Assembly (NCBI GenBank): GCA_022496805.1
Contig: CM040086.1
Location: forward strand, 3,412,501 to 3,476,500
DNA length: 64,000 nucleotides
Direction of reading: 5' to 3'
Source: Pohlia nutans
Taxonomy: Eukaryota; Streptophyta; Bryopsida; Bryales; Mniaceae
The notes under the pieces were generated by a model that searched no databases, had not been told where the DNA came from, and saw only the letters and a program-made list of their open reading frames with translations. The position numbers and the translations under genes were made by a program. This document shows positions 21,638 to 30,639 of the stretch, one piece after another. Each line of letters begins with the position of its first letter. Position 1 is the first letter of the stretch.

Positions 21638-24600
21638 TGGCCATCATCGGCTTCTTCAGGTGGTAAAAAGGATCCATCTGTGTAATAGCTGTATTGTGGT
21701 AGAAATTTTAGTGTAGTGTTTATTTCGAAATTTGGAAGGGGATCTATCCAGGTGTTTTGTAAATTGTTGTAATGTGGGTATATTAGTTTGTTCCATTTTG
21801 TGCTTCTGTTAACTTTTGTGTTTAATGGTGTTGGTGGTGCTGTTTGTGTATGGTATTGTGAAATTTGTAGATTTTCAATTGCTGTGTTTATGGTGTTTAT
21901 TTGGTTTATTGTGCCAATGTTATTGTTTTGATGATGAATGCACCATATGTGTATTGCAAGTGGTTCGTTTCGGGTTTTGTTGGGTACTAGTGGAATTGTT
22001 GGTTCGTCATATGTAATGGTGTCCGCAGCAAAATGTATAATGGCGTGCGTATCCGGGAAGGGTCCGTTGTACGGTGATAGGTTTTGGTACCAGTTGGTGT
22101 CCGGGATTGCTAAAATGGTGACGGTTTCTGGGTCTTGTTTTGCTGCTAGTCTAGCCCAATGTATTGCTTGTTGTGCTGTTTCGGCGTCATTTTTGTGAGC
22201 ATATCCAATACCTTTCCATTTGTATTGAAAGGCTGTCCCTAGTGAGCCAAAAATCCTGTCTCTAGCGAATGTTGAGAAGAATTGGGTAGATTTCATGGAA
22301 CATGTAATTGGTGAGGAAAAGTATGAGTGTGTTATATTAAATGTTGTTATTAGTGTGTCTAGAATGTTGGATGGAATGGTATGGTGTGGTGTTTTTATTG
22401 TATTCTTTTTGTGGTTTTTGTGTTCGTATCTTTGGTATAACCAGACTACTTCCGTTTCAAATGATTGTATAGCAGGTATTAGTCTGTGGATGTTGTATTT
22501 ATTGTTGTTATATTGTTGCCATAACCATTTTATTCTTGTAGTTGGAATTGTGGTGATATATTTACCGATGTCATTATATATGTGGGTTTTATCATTTTGT
22601 GTTTGAATGGTGCACTTGTTTGTGTCTATGTCTTTTTCTGGGTTGCATTCAATTGTGGATGTTTTGATATAGGGAATTATTGTTGGGGGTGGGATGTGTC
22701 TAGTGTCTCTATTTTGTTCGAGTGTAAATTGTGTATTTATAATATTTTGATAGTGTTTGTTTTTAAGATCTGTATAGTATTTTGTAAGTAGGTTTATATT
22801 ATGATGTATTACTGTTGGTAGATTTAGTGGGAATAGTTCGCGTTGTACTAACCATTTATTGTATGTTATGTGGTTTGAGTCTATCCATTGACATAGATAG
22901 GTGTTGTATTTTTTCGGTATTTTATATTTGTCTTTAGTTGTAATTGTTTTGTGGTTTAATATTGTGTGGATGGGGAATCTAATGGGATTATTTTTTATGT
23001 TTTGTGGTGGGGCTGGTTGTTGTCGTTGTGGAGGTTGAGGAACTTGTATGGGATTTATTGGTGTTCTTGGTATTATTCTGTGGTCATAAATTATATATTT
23101 TTCTTTTAGTGTACGGGGTGGTAAGTGTGTTTGGCATGGATTTGGGCAATCTGGTGTACATTTTGGTTCACAAAAGAGTTGTTCTGCTATGTTTAGTGCG
23201 CTTTTGTCTAGTTTAGTTGGATTTTGATAGTATATTTTGAAATCTTCTGGTGACATTAGTTTTCTGCCGTTAGGAAGGATGATTTGGTTTATATTGTAAA
23301 TTTTGTGAGCCATTAATTTATATAATAATTTGATGGAGAGTTTCGGGTCTAATTGTGGTAAATCATTGCTGACTGCAGATCGCCATTGTCTTTCTAGTTC
23401 GGTCATGTGGAGTTGGAAATTTTCATCTGTGCTTTTTAGGTGTATTCCACATGCTATTTTCAGAAGGAATAATGTTCGTGTTGTAGGTGATGTAATACAA
23501 TCTTGACGTTTAATTCTTGGGATGTCTTCGGCACCGCCGGCTTTAATAAGTATGTGTTGTATAAGTCCTTTATATATTATTCCTAGTCTTCCTTTGTCGT
23601 TGAGTGCATTTCGAAGTTGTTCACCAATGCATCTAAGGTAGGCATTTTTTAGAGAGAAGGCTTCTAGTCCAAATAAATCATGTGGTAGTTGTGTTATTAT
23701 GTTTGCGGTGCTTTTAGGTAGTCCGCATATTGTTTTTTGGATTGCAATAATTTTCTTGTCAAGTTTTTTAATGGTTGGTAGTGAATATGGGACTGCATAG
23801 AAGCTGTAGGCTATGCCTGCTCTGATTACTGTGTCCACCATACTAATTCTTTGTTTGATGGTGGCAGGGCATTTTGATAGTTGTTTACATTGGTCTATTA
23901 TTTTAGTAGTGGTGATATGTGTTTGGAGTTTCCATTTGAGTGATGGGACTAATTGTATTCCCAAGTAGACATAAGGTTCATTTTGATGAAATACTGGTAG
24001 TGTTTGGTCGCTGTAGCTGATTTTTTGGTTGGTCATGTGGGTTTTAAATTTGATTGGTTGCATTTTGGATTTATTTGGGCAACCGGTGACGGCACATTTT
24101 GTGACTCCCAAGTCCATGCCTGCCCATTCGCAGAATTTGTCAATTTTGTTTAGTTGTATTTGTAGTGATTTTGTATTATTTGATATAGCTGCTAGATCAT
24201 CTGCGTATGCTGCGAAGCTGATTTTAATTTCTGAAGTACCAAATGTATATCCATTTTCTCCTCTTTGTAACCACCTCAAGAGTGGTTCTAGAAAAATTAA
24301 AAAGAGATATGGACTAAGTGTGTCTCCTTGTATGGTTCCTCTTTGAATCGGTATTGGTTTTGTTTTCCCAAAGTGCTCTCCAGTAAATATAGTGTTTGAG
24401 TGGGAGTAGATGTTTCCGACTAGCATTATTGCATCTGTCGGGTATCCAAGGTCTTTCATTATAGTTAGAAGTCTTGCATGGTCTAGAGAGCCAAATGCGT
24501 TTTTGAAGTCTATATATAGTAAGTATATATCTTGATTTGTAAATTTTGCATCTTCTAGTGCTGCTATGAGGAGCTGTAGTTGTCTTACTGTACTTCTTTC

Positions 24601-27600
24601 TGCTCTGAATCCTTCTTGACTATCGTGTAATATTTGGTATTCTTCACCGTATGCTGATAGTATGTGTGTTAGTGTACTAGTAAAGAATTTGTATATTGTG
24701 TTTGCAAGTGCTATTGGTCTGTGGTTTGGCAGTTGTGCAGGATTTCCTTTTTTATAAAGTAGTATGGTTAGACTTATTTTCCATGAGGCTGGGATTTGTT
24801 TTTGTTTGTAGCAATGAGTAAAAAATAAAAAGAGTAGTTTGTGAAAACTTTCAGGCATATTTTTTAATATAGAGTTGGGAATTTTATCTGGGCCTGGTGT
24901 TTTGTTGTTAGAAAGATGTTTGAGACACATTTCGTATATTTCTTTGTCAAAGTGTTTATGTAGTGGGATTTGTGGGTTTCCTCTTTTTTCTATTACAAAT
25001 CCATCAAGGTCGTGCCCTGGGTATTGTCTAACTCCACAAGTACAATGTGATGGGTGTTCGGGTTGATAGTAGCAGGTAGGTACTGTAGGTCTATTGCTAA
25101 TTGATTGTTGTATGTGGATTTCGTTTGCTATGTCTTCTGGGCTGGTTAGTATGTTGTTGTTTCTATCCAGTATGCAATCTAACGGTGGTGTCTCTTGATT
25201 TTTGAAAACTCTCTTGTTTATTTTCTTTGGACTTTTGTCGTATAATTGTCTGTATTTTAATATTGCCTTTTTTATACAATTTTGGGTATATTTTGTGGTG
25301 ATTTTACGGGCCTGTATTTTTGCTGTCTTGGCTATTTCTACTAGTGTTTGTATCCATTCTTGTTGATCATATTCTTCGGTTGGGAGTGGTGGTATGATTA
25401 CATTTGTATAGGTTTTTATTTCTTCCATTATTGGGTGCGTTGGCCAGTTTTGTGTATTTTTTGTTATGTAAATTGTTTTTCTAATTAGATGGTATGTAGA
25501 GAGGTGTTTTTTCCATGCTTTTTGTAGTTTTCTTGGTAAGAAGCCTCCTTGTTGGGAAGTGCGATTTGTTAGTGTTGGGAGTGGTGGTGCACTACAAGTT
25601 TCTAGGATTTTATCTGAAATTTTTTGTATCATGTGATCTAGTTTTGAACATGATGTTTGCCATTGGTCGTCAGTTAGTTGGTTATTTGATAATATTGTGG
25701 TGAGTTCGTTTATTTGCAGCGCATTTTCTTCAAAGTATTCTATTTTGAATTTTTCAATGTTTTCTTGTGGTATAGGATTTAGTATTCTAGTTGTTTTGTT
25801 TGTTATTGGTATGGGTCGCGCTAGTAGAGTGTTTGTTGGTATGTGTAATGTTACTGGTGAGTGGTCAGAATTGAGGTTGTGATCAGTGTCTGTAGTTGAT
25901 ATGTATAGATTATTATCTGGTGTTTTGATGTAGTATCCATCTATTAAGCTGGTTTGGTTATAGTTCTGTCCTCCTTGTCTTGAGTATGGACAGTTTGTTG
26001 GGACGTATTCTAAGTGGAGATTATTAGTAAATGTTCTCCATTCTATGTCTTCTGCCTGTGGTGGGGTTATGTCGGTTCCATTTTGTCGTCCGATGTGTGC
26101 TATATCTCTGTTAAAGTCACCACATAGTATGTGTGTAGCATTTTGGTATGTATTGATTTGTTGTGTTATATTTTGTTGGATCATTGGTATATATTGTATG
26201 TCTTCTTCATGTGATGGCATATACATATGGATAATTAGCCATGTTTGTAGTGGTTTGTTGTCTATTTTTATTATTTGTAGATAAGGTGATATTTCTCTGG
26301 GAGTTGGGATTTTATTGACATTACCGGGGTATGCATATTTGTGATGTATTAGTGTGAGGAGACCTCCTCTTGCGGGGATGTATGGTATTCTTTGTTGAAT
26401 GCATCTTGTTAGGGCATGTGTGTTGTTAAAAATTAGTTTGTATTTTGGAAATAGGTTTTGTATGTATTTGGTGGATTTTGTAGCGGTTATTTTAGTTTCT
26501 TGTATTGTGATGATCGCGGGTTCATCTGGTGTGTTGGTAATTAGCTCATGTAAATTTGGAAGGGCCGTATTTAGTGATGAGGCATTCCATGTAATAAATC
26601 TTGTATTATTATTTGTTGTTTGTATTTCTTGTGGTTGTATTATAGGTATATTTGGGAGAGGTGGGGGATGATTATATTCATGTAGTGGTTCATATATTTT
26701 TAGGGTTTCTTCTAATAAGTTGATAGGGAGAAATGGGAATTTATCAATCATGTTTTGGAGGGTTATAGAATCATTGTGTTGGTGAATAAAATCGTAGATT
26801 TCTTTGTGAATGTTTTTTGGTGGGTTTATTAGGTTTTGGTTATTTTCTGTGAATTCTATGTATGGGTGTTTGGTTAAAATGTGCCTTTCGGGTGGGTTTT
26901 GTAATAGGGCCATTTTTTCTAGTAATAGAGTTGTCCAGTCAGGGTTTGGAATTTGTATTAGGAGTTGGTCACATGTTTCTTTTGATGGACTAATTGTAAT
27001 GATAAGAGCGTAAAATATTCTTGGTGGTGGGTGATGTTGATTTTGATAAATATAATTTGATAAGTGTGGATAGTCATTACGGGTTTCCGCATGGTTTGGA
27101 TGCGTTATATTTATGATAGATGAAAATTGTTTTGCTAAATGTTGGTATTCTGGTTGTAATTTAATCGTACTTGGTATAAAGTATGATTTGGATCTTCTTC
27201 TATGTGCGGGTGGGTGTGTTTTTAATAAGTCGGGCATAGGCCCGGGGTTGGTTTCTATGTCCCCGCATAATATTAATATTTGGTGAACAAAATTTCTTTT
27301 TAGAAGAGATTTTTGGGCCATTTTTTCTTTTTTCTTTTTTCTTTGTCTATTTTGGACAAGGCCGGTAGGCCGAGTCCATTGTTGTTGGTGTTTATTTTGG
27401 ACGAGGCCGTTAGGCCCAATCCTATTATTTTGTTTGTTGGTTTTTTGATTTTTGTTGGGGTATTTATTATTGGGGTTTTTGATATTTTGTTTTGTTTTGT
27501 GTATTATGTATTTTGTATGTTGTAGAATATTGGATACCGGTCCGGGGTTGGTTTCGATATCTCCACTTAGTAAAAGTAAACGGTGTAAGGGGAATGTTTT

Positions 27601-28419
27601 ATTTTTGAAAGGGTGAGTTTTTATTTTATACTTTGTGCTATTAATATTGGGGTTCTCAAGTAGTTTAAGTTCGAGCTTGGGGTTTCTAAATTTCCCAAGT
27701 TTAAACTTGGGATGAATGTCACCGAGGAGTAATAGTAGTAGTAGTATTAGAAATAGTATTTGTGTGTATTTTCTTTTTCTTTTTGAGAAGGGTTTTTTGC
27801 ATGTTTTATTATTATTTTGAGTGTTGTTTTTATTATTTTTTTGGACGAGGCCGATAGGCCGAGTCCATTTTTGAGTTGTTGGGTCTACTATGGTAGTTCT
27901 GGATGATAGTATGTTTTGGTTTATGTTTTGGTTTAGGTGGTTTTTGTCTGTATTTTTGGGCCCCGGGTTAGTTTCAATATCTCCACTAAGTATCAGTAAA
28001 AGGTAAGGAGAGAAAGTGTTATTTTTAAGGTGGGTTTTTTCTTTGTATTTTGTGTTATTAGTAGTAAGTTGAAGGTTACTACATGGGTTTTGTGTCATAC
28101 AGTTAGCTTTTTTATTAGGGGGATTATTTTTGTTTGTTTGTTGTTGTTGTTTTGTTTGTTGTTGTTTGTTTGTTGTTTGTTTGTTGTTCTTTGATATATT
28201 TTGGGTTTTTGTTGTTGGTGTGTTTTTTGAAGTGTTTATTTGTTTTTGTTTTTGTATTTTTGTTTTTGGTATTTCTAAATACCTTATTGTGTTTTGTTTT
28301 ATCATGTTTTCTTCTTCTTTTTTTCTTTCTTTTTTGTTTTTGTTTTTTAATATGTTCGACATTTTTTGGTTTTTTTCTTTGATTCTTTTTTTTTTTTTTT
28401 TTTTTGTGTGAATACACAT
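21532..28419 (-). CDS. LINE ORF2: 2A leader, APE endonuclease, reverse transcriptase, methyltransferase-like block
   Basis: The protein copies the element by target-primed reverse transcription. Residues 1-400 are K/N/Q-rich with three GDIETNPGP motifs. The APE endonuclease (about 605-860) shows ITWNASSLNT with the first Asn at 612, IQETKI, CGDFNRDI, SLIDGYY and NSDHSPV. The reverse transcriptase (about 1180-1450) shows YIDFKNAFGSLDH, RGTIQGDTLSPYLF and AYADDLA with the catalytic pair at 1407-1408. A CEPKCTPDCPNPC cluster follows near 1750. About 2040-2140 a FGSLGTAFQYKWKG...TILAIP block resembles the PCIF1 methyltransferase-like family with its NPPF replaced. The RNase H begins at YYTDGSF (Asp 2248), then the frame is lost at an A11 run near residue 2262. 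The start at 28419 lies 35 nt after ORF1, within an A-rich context and before an A20 run. The usual length for LINE ORF2 is 1,000-1,400 residues. Confidence 0.88.
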   Translation of the reverse strand: MCIHTKKKKKKRIKEKNQKMSNILKNKNKKERKKEEENMIKQNTIRYLEIPKTKIQKQKQINTSKNTPTTKTQNISKNNKQTTNKQQQTKQQQQTNKNNPPNKKANCMTQNPCSNLQLTTNNTKYKEKTHLKNNTFSPYLLLILSGDIETNPGPKNTDKNHLNQNINQNILSSRTTIVDPTTQKWTRPIGLVQKNNKNNTQNNNKTCKKPFSKRKRKYTQILFLILLLLLLLGDIHPKFKLGKFRNPKLELKLLENPNINSTKYKIKTHPFKNKTFPLHRLLLLSGDIETNPGPVSNILQHTKYIIHKTKQNIKNPNNKYPNKNQKTNKQNNRIGPNGLVQNKHQQQWTRPTGLVQNRQRKKKKEKMAQKSLLKRNFVHQILILCGDIETNPGPMPDLLKTHPPAHRRRSKSYFIPSTIKLQPEYQHLAKQFSSIINITHPNHAETRNDYPHLSNYIYQNQHHPPPRIFYALIITISPSKETCDQLLIQIPNPDWTTLLLEKMALLQNPPERHILTKHPYIEFTENNQNLINPPKNIHKEIYDFIHQHNDSITLQNMIDKFPFLPINLLEETLKIYEPLHEYNHPPPLPNIPIIQPQEIQTTNNNTRFITWNASSLNTALPNLHELITNTPDEPAIITIQETKITATKSTKYIQNLFPKYKLIFNNTHALTRCIQQRIPYIPARGGLLTLIHHKYAYPGNVNKIPTPREISPYLQIIKIDNKPLQTWLIIHMYMPSHEEDIQYIPMIQQNITQQINTYQNATHILCGDFNRDIAHIGRQNGTDITPPQAEDIEWRTFTNNLHLEYVPTNCPYSRQGGQNYNQTSLIDGYYIKTPDNNLYISTTDTDHNLNSDHSPVTLHIPTNTLLARPIPITNKTTRILNPIPQENIEKFKIEYFEENALQINELTTILSNNQLTDDQWQTSCSKLDHMIQKISDKILETCSAPPLPTLTNRTSQQGGFLPRKLQKAWKKHLSTYHLIRKTIYITKNTQNWPTHPIMEEIKTYTNVIIPPLPTEEYDQQEWIQTLVEIAKTAKIQARKITTKYTQNCIKKAILKYRQLYDKSPKKINKRVFKNQETPPLDCILDRNNNILTSPEDIANEIHIQQSISNRPTVPTCYYQPEHPSHCTCGVRQYPGHDLDGFVIEKRGNPQIPLHKHFDKEIYEMCLKHLSNNKTPGPDKIPNSILKNMPESFHKLLFLFFTHCYKQKQIPASWKISLTILLYKKGNPAQLPNHRPIALANTIYKFFTSTLTHILSAYGEEYQILHDSQEGFRAERSTVRQLQLLIAALEDAKFTNQDIYLLYIDFKNAFGSLDHARLLTIMKDLGYPTDAIMLVGNIYSHSNTIFTGEHFGKTKPIPIQRGTIQGDTLSPYLFLIFLEPLLRWLQRGENGYTFGTSEIKISFAAYADDLAAISNNTKSLQIQLNKIDKFCEWAGMDLGVTKCAVTGCPNKSKMQPIKFKTHMTNQKISYSDQTLPVFHQNEPYVYLGIQLVPSLKWKLQTHITTTKIIDQCKQLSKCPATIKQRISMVDTVIRAGIAYSFYAVPYSLPTIKKLDKKIIAIQKTICGLPKSTANIITQLPHDLFGLEAFSLKNAYLRCIGEQLRNALNDKGRLGIIYKGLIQHILIKAGGAEDIPRIKRQDCITSPTTRTLFLLKIACGIHLKSTDENFQLHMTELERQWRSAVSNDLPQLDPKLSIKLLYKLMAHKIYNINQIILPNGRKLMSPEDFKIYYQNPTKLDKSALNIAEQLFCEPKCTPDCPNPCQTHLPPRTLKEKYIIYDHRIIPRTPINPIQVPQPPQRQQPAPPQNIKNNPIRFPIHTILNHKTITTKDKYKIPKKYNTYLCQWIDSNHITYNKWLVQRELFPLNLPTVIHHNINLLTKYYTDLKNKHYQNIINTQFTLEQNRDTRHIPPPTIIPYIKTSTIECNPEKDIDTNKCTIQTQNDKTHIYNDIGKYITTIPTTRIKWLWQQYNNNKYNIHRLIPAIQSFETEVVWLYQRYEHKNHKKNTIKTPHHTIPSNILDTLITTFNITHSYFSSPITCSMKSTQFFSTFARDRIFGSLGTAFQYKWKGIGYAHKNDAETAQQAIHWARLAAKQDPETVTILAIPDTNWYQNLSPYNGPFPDTHAIIHFAADTITYDEPTIPLVPNKTRNEPLAIHIWCIHHQNNNIGTINQINTINTAIENLQISQYHTQTAPPTPLNTKVNRSTKWNKLIYPHYNNLQNTWIDPLPNFEINTTLKFLPQYSYYTDGSFLPPEEADDGHWKKKKLDMESTTQLNQMYKYQKDCLDYKHASEQN
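21623..21633 (-). other. A11 homopolymer where ORF2 changes to the -1 frame
   Basis: On the coding strand the run reads TGG AAA AAA AAA AAG CTG in the upstream frame and includes A AAA AAG, a known -1 slippery heptamer. The RNase H homology passes from one frame to the other exactly here. It could be programmed frameshifting, a one-base loss, or an assembly error in a homopolymer. Confidence 0.7.
27238..27264 (-). other. 2A-like ribosome-skipping motif 3 (ORF2 residues 386-394)
   Basis: The motif GDIETNPGP, preceded by QILILC, satisfies the 2A consensus DxExNPGP. Skipping would occur between Gly393 and Pro394, releasing the endonuclease-RT polyprotein with an N-terminal Pro-Met. Known 2A motifs occur in viruses and in trypanosome and animal LINEs. 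Confidence 0.9.
27538..27564 (-). other. 2A-like ribosome-skipping motif 2 (ORF2 residues 286-294)
   Basis: GDIETNPGP preceded by HRLLLLS. The surrounding 100 bp are similar to the region around motif 1 (shared ...STKYK.KTH... and ...NKTF... segments), so the two arose by duplication. The predicted break is between Gly293 and Pro294. Confidence 0.9.
27703..27765 (-). other. Probable decayed 2A-like motif (ORF2 about residues 219-239)
   Basis: An ILFLILLLLLLLGDI run has the hydrophobic lead and GDI of the other motifs, but continues HPKF in place of ETNPGP. It lacks the NPGP needed for skipping. It is read as a former fourth copy, by inference. Confidence 0.5.
27958..27984 (-). other. 2A-like ribosome-skipping motif 1 (ORF2 residues 146-154)
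   Basis: GDIETNPGP preceded by SPYLLLILS. The predicted break is between Gly153 and Pro154. The hydrophobic residues before the motif are usual for 2A sequences, and the upstream 145 residues would be released as a basic, N/Q/K-rich leader peptide. Confidence 0.9.
28386..28405 (-). repeat. A20 run at the start of LINE ORF2
   Basis: Twenty consecutive A on the coding strand, five codons after the ORF2 ATG, encode a lysine run. Both ORF2 and another frame are open across it, so slippage here would change which leader is read. Its length is also prone to sequencing error. Confidence 0.8.
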
Positions 28420-28454
28420 TTTTTGTGGGCAAACTGTGTGATTGTTTGTCCAAT

Positions 28455-30242
28455 CTAGTTTTCCAACCGTGGTTGTTCGGGGGCCAAGATGGAGTCCAAC
28501 GCTTGCGTTGTTCGATCAACCGCTTGCGATGTTGCAGCTAGTTGCTTTCTAATTTCTGCCAATTGGAGTTTGACATGTGTTGTTAAATTACTGGTGATTC
28601 TCTCTTCACGTACGTCTGCCTCCAAAGATACCTCTTTCTTAAATTCTCCCATTTCCTTGTGCAATTCCGTTTTGAGCTCTGTTGTGATCTCTGATTTGAG
28701 CTCTAATTTGAGTTGTCCATTTCTTTTGTCCATAGCGGTTTCAACCAATGCATCTATGTCATCATGCGTTACCATGCTACTCTTCCCTTTGCTTTGTGGT
28801 GCGTTACGTGTTGCCTCAAGTGTGTCAGCAATCGCTGTGGAGATGTCACAAAAACCAAATTTTTCTTGCTCCTCTTTGGTGGGTGGTATTGCCCGTTGTA
28901 AACTCTTCGGGTGTGGCGCAAAGGTCACATGTTTTCCAAAAATTTCTATAGTCTTGCCTACAAATTGTCTATAGACAATGGCGTTGAGACATTGGACATT
29001 GGCCGTTCCTTTGTGTAGATCACCTACTTGACCCGGGAAATAAAATGATGCCACATTTAATCCTCCAAGAACTGATTTGATGGAGTCTTTTGTATCTTCC
29101 ACTTTCTTCATTTTGTAAAGGCCATACAAACATAACATCGTTGCATTTTTCTTCTTGAGTTCTTCCTCCGTGAGCCCTTCACCGCGGCTCCTTCTCTCTG
29201 CTTTGGCTGCTTGCGGTGTGATAACCTGCATCAATTCATGTTTGTATGGCACAAGGTATTGAACGATTCTATTGGCTTGTGTTGGTGTGGTTGAAATGAG
29301 CCATCCCCATGTTTCTTCTGTGACCTTTTGTACGCTAGTGATTTCGTAATCATAACCCCGCCTGAAGCTTTCAACGAGGACATCTCTCTGCAGCACACTG
29401 GAAGAGATAGAATGGAGTTTGGGATTCTCTATCTTAGCAGATAGCAGAGTGTTCCTAGCTACAGAATCATAGCATTTGCAGACCTTGCCAAGAGTAGGGA
29501 TTTTATCTAATGTCAAAATGAACGGGCGAAGCCCCTTAAGCAAACCATTACCGTCTACTTTGGGGTTTTTGAGATGGATCTTAATGGTCCCCGTCCAGAA
29601 TTTAATCTTACTATTCTTCTCCTTCTCTTTGCATGGGATGTAAATAGGTTCAGCCATTCCTATCCCCATTTCAATGCCCATGTGTGCCAATCTAGCTGTT
29701 GCCATAGTAAGTATCTCTGCATGCGTATAGTCCGTGGTTGGTGTGTCAAAATAGACCGCTATGTGATAGTCTAAGGAAAGTCCCGTGCCTGGGTCAACTT
29801 TTGTTTCAAGGGGCAACTGAGTAAGGTTAAAGTGTTGCCCACCTTTGCCATCTAGCCTCTCGAGTGGGTATAGAAGTTGTTTTACATGTGGAAATGCAAT
29901 CTTGCGAAGTTGGCTTATCTCTTCTGCTTCCTCCTCCGAGATGCCCATATCAATAAGGTCTTCTTTCTCCATAGGTGGTCTGCAGTCTCTGGCTTTTACA
30001 CCTTCCTCGATGGCAAGTTTCTCCATAGCAATAATCCCGAGCCAAAAATCACGCGGTATATCCTTCAATCCGGTTTGAAACTCGGAGTTCTTCTTCCTTT
30101 TGCTTGAACTATCTCCTCCTTTTTCTTGTGCCCTCTTGGTTTGGTTGGTCTCCTCCATGTTGATGTCCTCTGCCTCCTCCATGTTGGTGTCGCTTGGACT
30201 CCCCATAATGGCGTCGTGTACAGCTTTTCCTCTGCTTGCCAT
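28455..30242 (-). CDS. LINE ORF1, gag-like RNA-binding/coiled-coil protein
   Basis: This 595-residue protein begins MASRGKAVHDAIMG; the ATG at 30242 directly follows a good splice acceptor (TTTTCAACAG). The frame is open upstream to 30419, but that part lies in the proposed intron. Residues about 20-50 are acidic and then basic, with SSKRKK as a possible nuclear signal. The middle is globular and unrecognised, with no zinc knuckle or RRM that I could read. The last 90 residues are a strong amphipathic heptad region (LKLELKSEITTELKTELHKE and on to LQLAEIRKQLAATSQAVDRT), likely an oligomerising coiled coil as in other LINE ORF1 proteins. ORF2 starts 35 nt downstream. Function is inferred from position: binding and packaging of the element RNA. 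Confidence 0.75.
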   Translation of the reverse strand: MASRGKAVHDAIMGSPSDTNMEEAEDINMEETNQTKRAQEKGGDSSSKRKKNSEFQTGLKDIPRDFWLGIIAMEKLAIEEGVKARDCRPPMEKEDLIDMGISEEEAEEISQLRKIAFPHVKQLLYPLERLDGKGGQHFNLTQLPLETKVDPGTGLSLDYHIAVYFDTPTTDYTHAEILTMATARLAHMGIEMGIGMAEPIYIPCKEKEKNSKIKFWTGTIKIHLKNPKVDGNGLLKGLRPFILTLDKIPTLGKVCKCYDSVARNTLLSAKIENPKLHSISSSVLQRDVLVESFRRGYDYEITSVQKVTEETWGWLISTTPTQANRIVQYLVPYKHELMQVITPQAAKAERRSRGEGLTEEELKKKNATMLCLYGLYKMKKVEDTKDSIKSVLGGLNVASFYFPGQVGDLHKGTANVQCLNAIVYRQFVGKTIEIFGKHVTFAPHPKSLQRAIPPTKEEQEKFGFCDISTAIADTLEATRNAPQSKGKSSMVTHDDIDALVETAMDKRNGQLKLELKSEITTELKTELHKEMGEFKKEVSLEADVREERITSNLTTHVKLQLAEIRKQLAATSQAVDRTTQALDSILAPEQPRLEN

Positions 30243-30618
30243 CTGTTGAAAACAATGATTGTACTTGATTTGGTGGATTTTTAAGATACTGCCTTCATCT
30301 CCTCCTCCCTTTTGCGCGTGCAATTGGGCTTTGTAGAGGAGATTAGAGCTCTTGTTATTATGGTTATAAATTTTACAAGAATTGTGAGTTACCAAAGAGA
30401 GGTTATGAAAATTATGCAAAGAAAAAACATTGGTTTTTAAAAGGTCATAGCACCATATATTATTATGCTTGTTCCATTTATTAGAGCAAAGATGGGGTTT
30501 GAGAGCACATAGTAAAAAAGATTATGAAGCTTATAAGGTTTGGTCTTGGTTATTATAGGGTTGCAAAGGAAAACAATGCTGCAAAGAATTTGAAGAGTGG
30601 ATGAGTTAGGGTGCTTAC
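30243..30618 (-). other. Probable intron in the LINE 5' leader (376 nt)
   Basis: On minus, CACAG|GTAAGC forms a consensus donor at 30618 and TTTTCAACAG|ATG a consensus acceptor at 30243, which places the ORF1 ATG at the first base of the exon. The intervening DNA is AT-rich like plant introns. This is a prediction from splice-site sequence only. Confidence 0.5.
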
Positions 30619-30639
30619 CTGTGTTAGTAACGGTCGTTA

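Larger units (their letters stand above)
27347..27873 (-). repeat. Three copies of a TRPxGLVQ-coding repeat between the 2A motifs
   Basis: A GGACGAGGCCGATAGGCC-like segment occurs at about 27841-27873, 27395-27424 and 27347-27378. On minus it encodes WTRPIGLVQ, IGPNGLVQ and WTRPTGLVQ. Together with the repeated 2A blocks it shows that the ORF2 leader grew by internal duplication. Confidence 0.75.

Noticed and set aside
27238..27984. 2A motifs as evidence of an integrated RNA virus
   Set aside because: The same frame continues into APE endonuclease and LINE reverse transcriptase with RNase H. No viral capsid or helicase motifs were seen.
28130..28411. Long hydrophobic plus-strand frames opposite the LINE
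   Set aside because: They are the reverse of K/N/Q-rich ORF2 leader codons. The minus frame has endonuclease, RT and RNase H motifs, so the plus frames are shadows.
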